This document shows, one piece after another, positions 62,017-64,000 of a DNA stretch of 64,000 nucleotides (its first letter is position 1; each line of letters opens with the position of its first letter). The notes under the pieces were generated by a model, which was given only the letters and a program-made list of their open reading frames with translations, was not told the origin of the DNA and did not search any database. The translations under genes and the position numbers were made by a program. Source of the stretch: Amoebidium appalachense (lineage: Eukaryota; Ichthyosporea); assembly GCA_963693365.1 (NCBI GenBank), contig CAVNZM010000001.1, positions 2,232,001-2,296,000 on the forward strand. The letters are read 5' to 3'.

Positions 62017-63167
62017 CTGTTAGCCCCCCCCCCCCCCCCCCCCCCCCCCCCACCACCACATCCTTTGTGTGTGTGTCACGGTCCGTGTCTATCTCTATTT
62101 CTCACACTCTTTCTATCTCTCTCTCTCTCTCTGTGTGTGTGTATGCGTGCATGCATGTGTGTAGATGTACGACAGTGGAAACCTACGGCGCCAGCAGCAG
62201 CCACAGCCTCCCTAATCTCCTCACTGCCCTCGGTCATGCTCAGCTCAAACAGCAACCGGTCGATCTCCTTGTAGTACAGGTCCGCAGCACGCCACTTGTT
62301 GAGAATCAGCACCTGAACACAAAATGGTTGGAAAGGAGTGAGAAAGTGTCAGGAAACTAGATGATGGCCCTCCCTCTCTCTCTCTCACCCCCTTTTGTTA
62401 TAGACAGTATTCTTCTCTCTCGCCTGCCCTGACTTCCGCTAACCTCCTGGCTATAAGTAGCAGTAACAACTACAGCACATTAGCAGAAGGATTATCAACA
62501 ATAACAAGCAAACTAGGGGGGAGGGGGGGGGGGGGGGAGGGAAAGAAAAAAACCAAGACAGAACGTAAGGAACTTACTTTAAATCCCCCCCCCCCCCCCC
62601 CCTCCCCCCTCCCCCCGCGGCCAAAAGAAAAAAAAAAAAAAAAAAAAAAAACCACAAGAAAAGAATACCGTAAAATCTACAGCTAGAGAATCACACCCAC
62701 CTCCTCCGTAACCTTGTGCGTAACAAACGGGTTTCCATCTCTGTCACCACCAATCCACGAGCCAAATGTGATGATGGAGGTGTCTGGGGGCAGGGGGGCT
62801 GGCCAATAGCGTGCAGGGCCATATCCACTGTGCGCATGAACTTGGGCAGAGCCATCCAAAGATTCTTCTCCAGAACAGCAAGACTGGAAAGGGGAAAGAG
62901 GGAAAGAACAAGAACAGGGATAGAGGGTGAGATGGGGGCAGTGGTGGAAAGTGGTGGATAAAGCAGGGAAGAGCAAGTATGTGCTTGGAGATGTCACTGT
63001 CAGGTGAACATTGATGTGGAAGGTGAGAAGGAAAAGGCATTCTCCGAGGATGCGAGTGAAAGATGGAGGGCGCTTGTTCAAAGAATGGTAGTGGTTCCAA
63101 TCTGGAGGGGAGAAGGTAAAAGCAGGAAGTCTCACTGTATGTGTGTAAGGTAGTGTGTGTGTGTGTA

Positions 63168-63225
<58 letters not shown>

Positions 63226-63714
63226 TGTGTGTGTGCGTGTGTGTCGTGTGTGTGTGTGGGTGTGTGTGTGTGTTTTTGTGTGTTTGTGTGCGTGTGCGTG
63301 TGTGTCGTGTGTGTGTGTGGGTGTGTTTAGGGATAGGAGGATAGGGGGGGGGATGTGGAAGAAAAACAGAGGAAGGGGGGGAGACGGGACGTGTGACGTA
63401 TCCTTGTTAGCCTGCATGTCCGTGTGTGTGTGGGTGGGTGTCTGTGTACATGTGTACTGTGTGCATGTGCATGTGAGTGCATGTGAGTGCATGTGAGTGT
63501 GAGAGCATGTGCATGAGCATGTGTGCACACTCGCATGCGCGTGATACTGCCAGAGATCCTAAGTCAGCATGAAGAAAGTGTGTTTGTGCCTGTGCATGCT
63601 CAATTTCTCTACACGTACGTGTATGTGTACAGGGGCCACCCACCCGCCTCTAGCCTCGTCATCCAGTGTGGGCTTGATGCGGCGCACTGTCTGCGACCGC
63701 CAAATAGCACGGAC
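54312..63714 (-). CDS. ppc: phosphoenolpyruvate carboxylase, 14 exons visible, N-terminus outside the window
   Basis: Catalyses PEP + HCO3- to oxaloacetate + Pi, an anaplerotic cytosolic reaction. Exons (minus): 63714-63644, 62883-62701, 62312-62187, 61765-61601, 61072-60891, 60331-60139, 59757-59452, 57836-57645, 57147-56939, 56491-56365, 56048-55833, 55495-55400, 54996-54921, 54343-54312, about 724 residues. Landmarks in order: [40 protein letters not shown] region ([13 protein letters not shown]), [11 protein letters not shown], the catalytic [26 protein letters not shown], and the family C-terminus ending NTG. All phases agree except inside exon 62701-62883, where one base is missing in a C-run near 62787-62804. 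About 190 N-terminal residues lie beyond 64000. No regulatory phosphorylation site can be judged because the N-terminus is absent. Confidence 0.95.
54596..54712 (-). repeat. dispersed repeat, copy R7 (diverged)
   Basis: In the last PEPC intron, in sense orientation; in the sense strand it lies between two C-tracts (21 and about 30 nt). Contains ttataagtggagtccattct, a diverged form of the conserved word in R3-R6. Confidence 0.6.
55314..55380. repeat. (CA)n array directly at a PEPC 5' splice site
   Basis: In the sense strand the donor gtgtgtgttg of the exon 55400-55495 leads into this GT array within about 20 nt. Comparable arrays lie at 56851-56903, 59922-59963, 60684-60720, 60776-60845, 61970-62012 and 63155-63330, all in PEPC introns. 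Confidence 0.9.
58133..58702 (+). pseudogene. C-terminal domain of a second non-LTR retrotransposon, antisense in a PEPC intron
   Basis: A 190-codon AT-rich open frame on the strand opposite to PEPC, within the intron 57837-59451. It shares an ordered set of residues with the C-terminus of the non-LTR element at 53408-53692: AIQWRSNK versus [17 protein letters not shown] versus LFNRKHVDRC, and YNILDFILN versus VTTLDFFLN. This spacing is too consistent to be chance. No catalytic domain is attached, so it is a 5'-truncated copy, the usual outcome of LINE insertion. A CA array (58731-58770) and a 51-nt A-tract (58809-58859) follow. Confidence 0.6.
58809..58859 (+). repeat. poly-A tract of 51 nt
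   Basis: Lies about 110 bp downstream of the non-LTR C-terminal frame, in the orientation expected for a retroposed poly-A tail, though a CA array intervenes. Confidence 0.9.
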
Positions 63715-64000
63715 CTGCAACACCCAATCAGCAACAGTTAATTAAGAATAGAAACCCAGTTATGTCGTCATTGCAATACCCTGTAAAACAAATGACTGCT
63801 TGACTCTTGCCCGTAGTCAGAGTGTCACCTTAACAAACTATCTTCCTGATCTGCTTGAGATTGAACAAAGGACTAGGCTTTCGCTTTGTCTCCCTCATCC
63901 TCCGTCCTCAATGCGATAATACTTATCCTTTGTCACCTCCTCGTTTTCTTCATGTAAGCCCCTCCTCCCCCCCCTCCCCCCCCAAAATACCCCTTTCTCC
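63715..64000 (-). other. PEPC intron reaching the window edge
   Basis: The acceptor gttgcag precedes the exon ending at 63714. No coding segment resembling the preceding PEPC region (LTAHPT motif) was seen, so the upstream exons lie beyond 64000. Confidence 0.6.

Overview
This window looks like nuclear DNA of an intron-rich eukaryote, most likely a unicellular alga or other protist. Six protein-coding genes can be assembled from short exons with canonical GT-AG junctions and matching codon phases. One encodes phosphoenolpyruvate carboxylase, an enzyme of plants, algae, several protists and bacteria but not of animals or fungi. One encodes a 7TM-RGS protein, a fusion found in plants and many protists. 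I cannot name the species. Introns and spacers are packed with poly-C/poly-G tracts up to 61 nt, GT/CA, CT/GA and GGGA arrays; most long open frames there (Pro, Gly, Cys-Val, His-Thr, Ser-Leu runs) are artefacts.

Layout. 939-9251 (+): an SDR39U1-type NAD(P)-binding epimerase-family protein, 11 exons, complete. 10360-13660 (-): a 7TM receptor fused to an RGS domain. 14854-15288: a hairpin-rich element with ~34-bp terminal inverted repeats. 16774-23617 (-): an 8-exon bZIP transcription factor with a His-rich tail. 25189-26801 (+): a GSKIP-domain protein, 4 exons, complete. 29848-36803 (-): a neugrin/RRG9-type mitochondrial protein, 8 recognised exons with one unresolved junction and no confirmed 3' end. 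37018-37090 (-): tRNA-Arg(TCG). 38016-42448 (-): a helix-turn-helix nuclear protein I cannot assign. 44.6-53.8 kb: a retroelement island with Ty1/copia RT debris, a possible LTR, and a non-LTR element interrupted by a Ty3-like LTR retrotransposon with LTRs, a target-site duplication (GCGAA), gag and part of pol. 54312-63714 (-): phosphoenolpyruvate carboxylase, 14 exons, missing its N-terminus beyond the window, with a second non-LTR remnant antisense in one intron.

The genes do not form an operon or pathway; they are ordinary housekeeping and signalling genes. The most interesting material is non-coding. A dispersed repeat (about 150-230 bp, bounded by C-tracts) occurs about a dozen times. 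Every copy inside an assigned gene is in an intron and in the sense orientation of that gene, as expected of introner-like elements. C-tracts in the sense strand also sit just downstream of many 5' splice sites. The Ty3-like element has gag and pol in one frame separated by a single TAG, and its primer-binding site matches the 5' end of a tRNA-Ala rather than a tRNA 3' end.
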